From contig LQPU01000062.1 of the NCBI GenBank assembly GCA_002101905.1, positions 108,868 to 172,867 of the forward strand: 64,000 bases of DNA. The letters are read 5' to 3'. Origin of the DNA: Mycobacterium shimoidei (GTDB lineage: Bacteria > Actinomycetota > Actinomycetes > Mycobacteriales > Mycobacteriaceae). The notes under the pieces are model-generated. The model did no database searches and was not told where the DNA came from. It saw only the letters and a program-made list of their open reading frames with translations. Position numbers and translations under genes: made by a program. Below, one piece after another: positions 63,978 through 64,000 of this stretch (position 1 is the first letter of the stretch; every line of letters starts with the position of its first letter).

Positions 63978-64000
63978 GGGTCGAGGTCTTCTGAAGATGA
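63925..64000. mobile_element. Probable end of an ISL3-family insertion sequence (continues beyond window)
   Basis: At 63925 the sequence switches to GGCTCTTCGCAGTTGAGGG and onward, which resembles the GGCTCTTCG-type terminal inverted repeats I recall for ISL3-family elements of actinobacteria. The break coincides with loss of homology in the toxin gene. Only 76 bases are visible, so neither transposase nor the opposite end can be confirmed. Confidence 0.5.

Overview
This window is mycobacterial chromosome. The evidence is high GC, RpoB with the mycobacterial N-terminus, a Mkl/MceG-type ATPase, the HadA-HadB-HadC dehydratases of mycolate synthesis, two mycolate-modifying methyltransferases (MmaA2-like and MmaA4-like) and mycobacterial RecB-RecC-RecD. 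From recalled M. tuberculosis H37Rv gene order, most of the first 46 kb follows the Rv0667-to-Rv0629c segment, read in descending order. Dedicated oxygenated-mycolate machinery points to a Mycobacterium, probably a slow grower. The species cannot be fixed from sequence alone.

Layout. 1-8.6 kb: rpoB (missing about 12 C-terminal codons at the window edge), mkl, a carotenoid cleavage oxygenase divergent from a TetR regulator across a strong palindrome, and rplL-rplJ with an L10-type leader. 8.6-15.1 kb: a DUF1772/HxlR divergent pair with its own palindrome, then a carbohydrate operon (GH38 alpha-mannosidase, Rv0649-like protein, ROK kinase). 15.1-24.4 kb: an EEP-family phosphodiesterase, then a forward run of nucleotidyltransferase, DinB, hydrolase, UbiB/ABC1 kinase, LipG-like hydrolase, mmaA2, mmaA4, and a DGPF (YCII) protein with an ECF42-type sigma factor. 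24.4-29.1 kb: rplA, rplK, nusG, secE, hadC-hadB-hadA, rpmG and tRNA-Trp, -Met and -Thr. 29.2-31.5 kb: Rv0634c/Rv0633c/echA3 homologues. 31.5-37.6 kb: an accessory island with a molybdopterin oxidoreductase lacking its N-terminal Fe-S cysteines and a five-gene operon carrying cyanase. 37.7-45.9 kb: recC-recB-recD. 46-53.9 kb: a lipase-like DUF2235/phospholipase-D pair and assorted small-enzyme genes.

53.9-60 kb is the most unusual part. An operon encodes an EspC/DUF2580-like type VII secretion target, an alpha/beta hydrolase with a WXG-like helical N-terminus, and a lipoprotein. It resembles Rv2798c-Rv2797c-lppV as I recall them. Part of it is tandemly duplicated. The second copy is a headless, frameshifted hydrolase, a divergent lipoprotein and an internally deleted lipoprotein remnant, and a decayed IS3-family element sits exactly at the duplication junction. 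The arrangement looks like secreted toxin/immunity evolution, which is a hypothesis. The window closes with an MmpS-like lipoprotein, a SEC-C protein and a lower-GC AbiEi-type antitoxin gene under two abutting palindromes. Its toxin partner is cut after about 32 codons by what looks like the end of an ISL3-family element.
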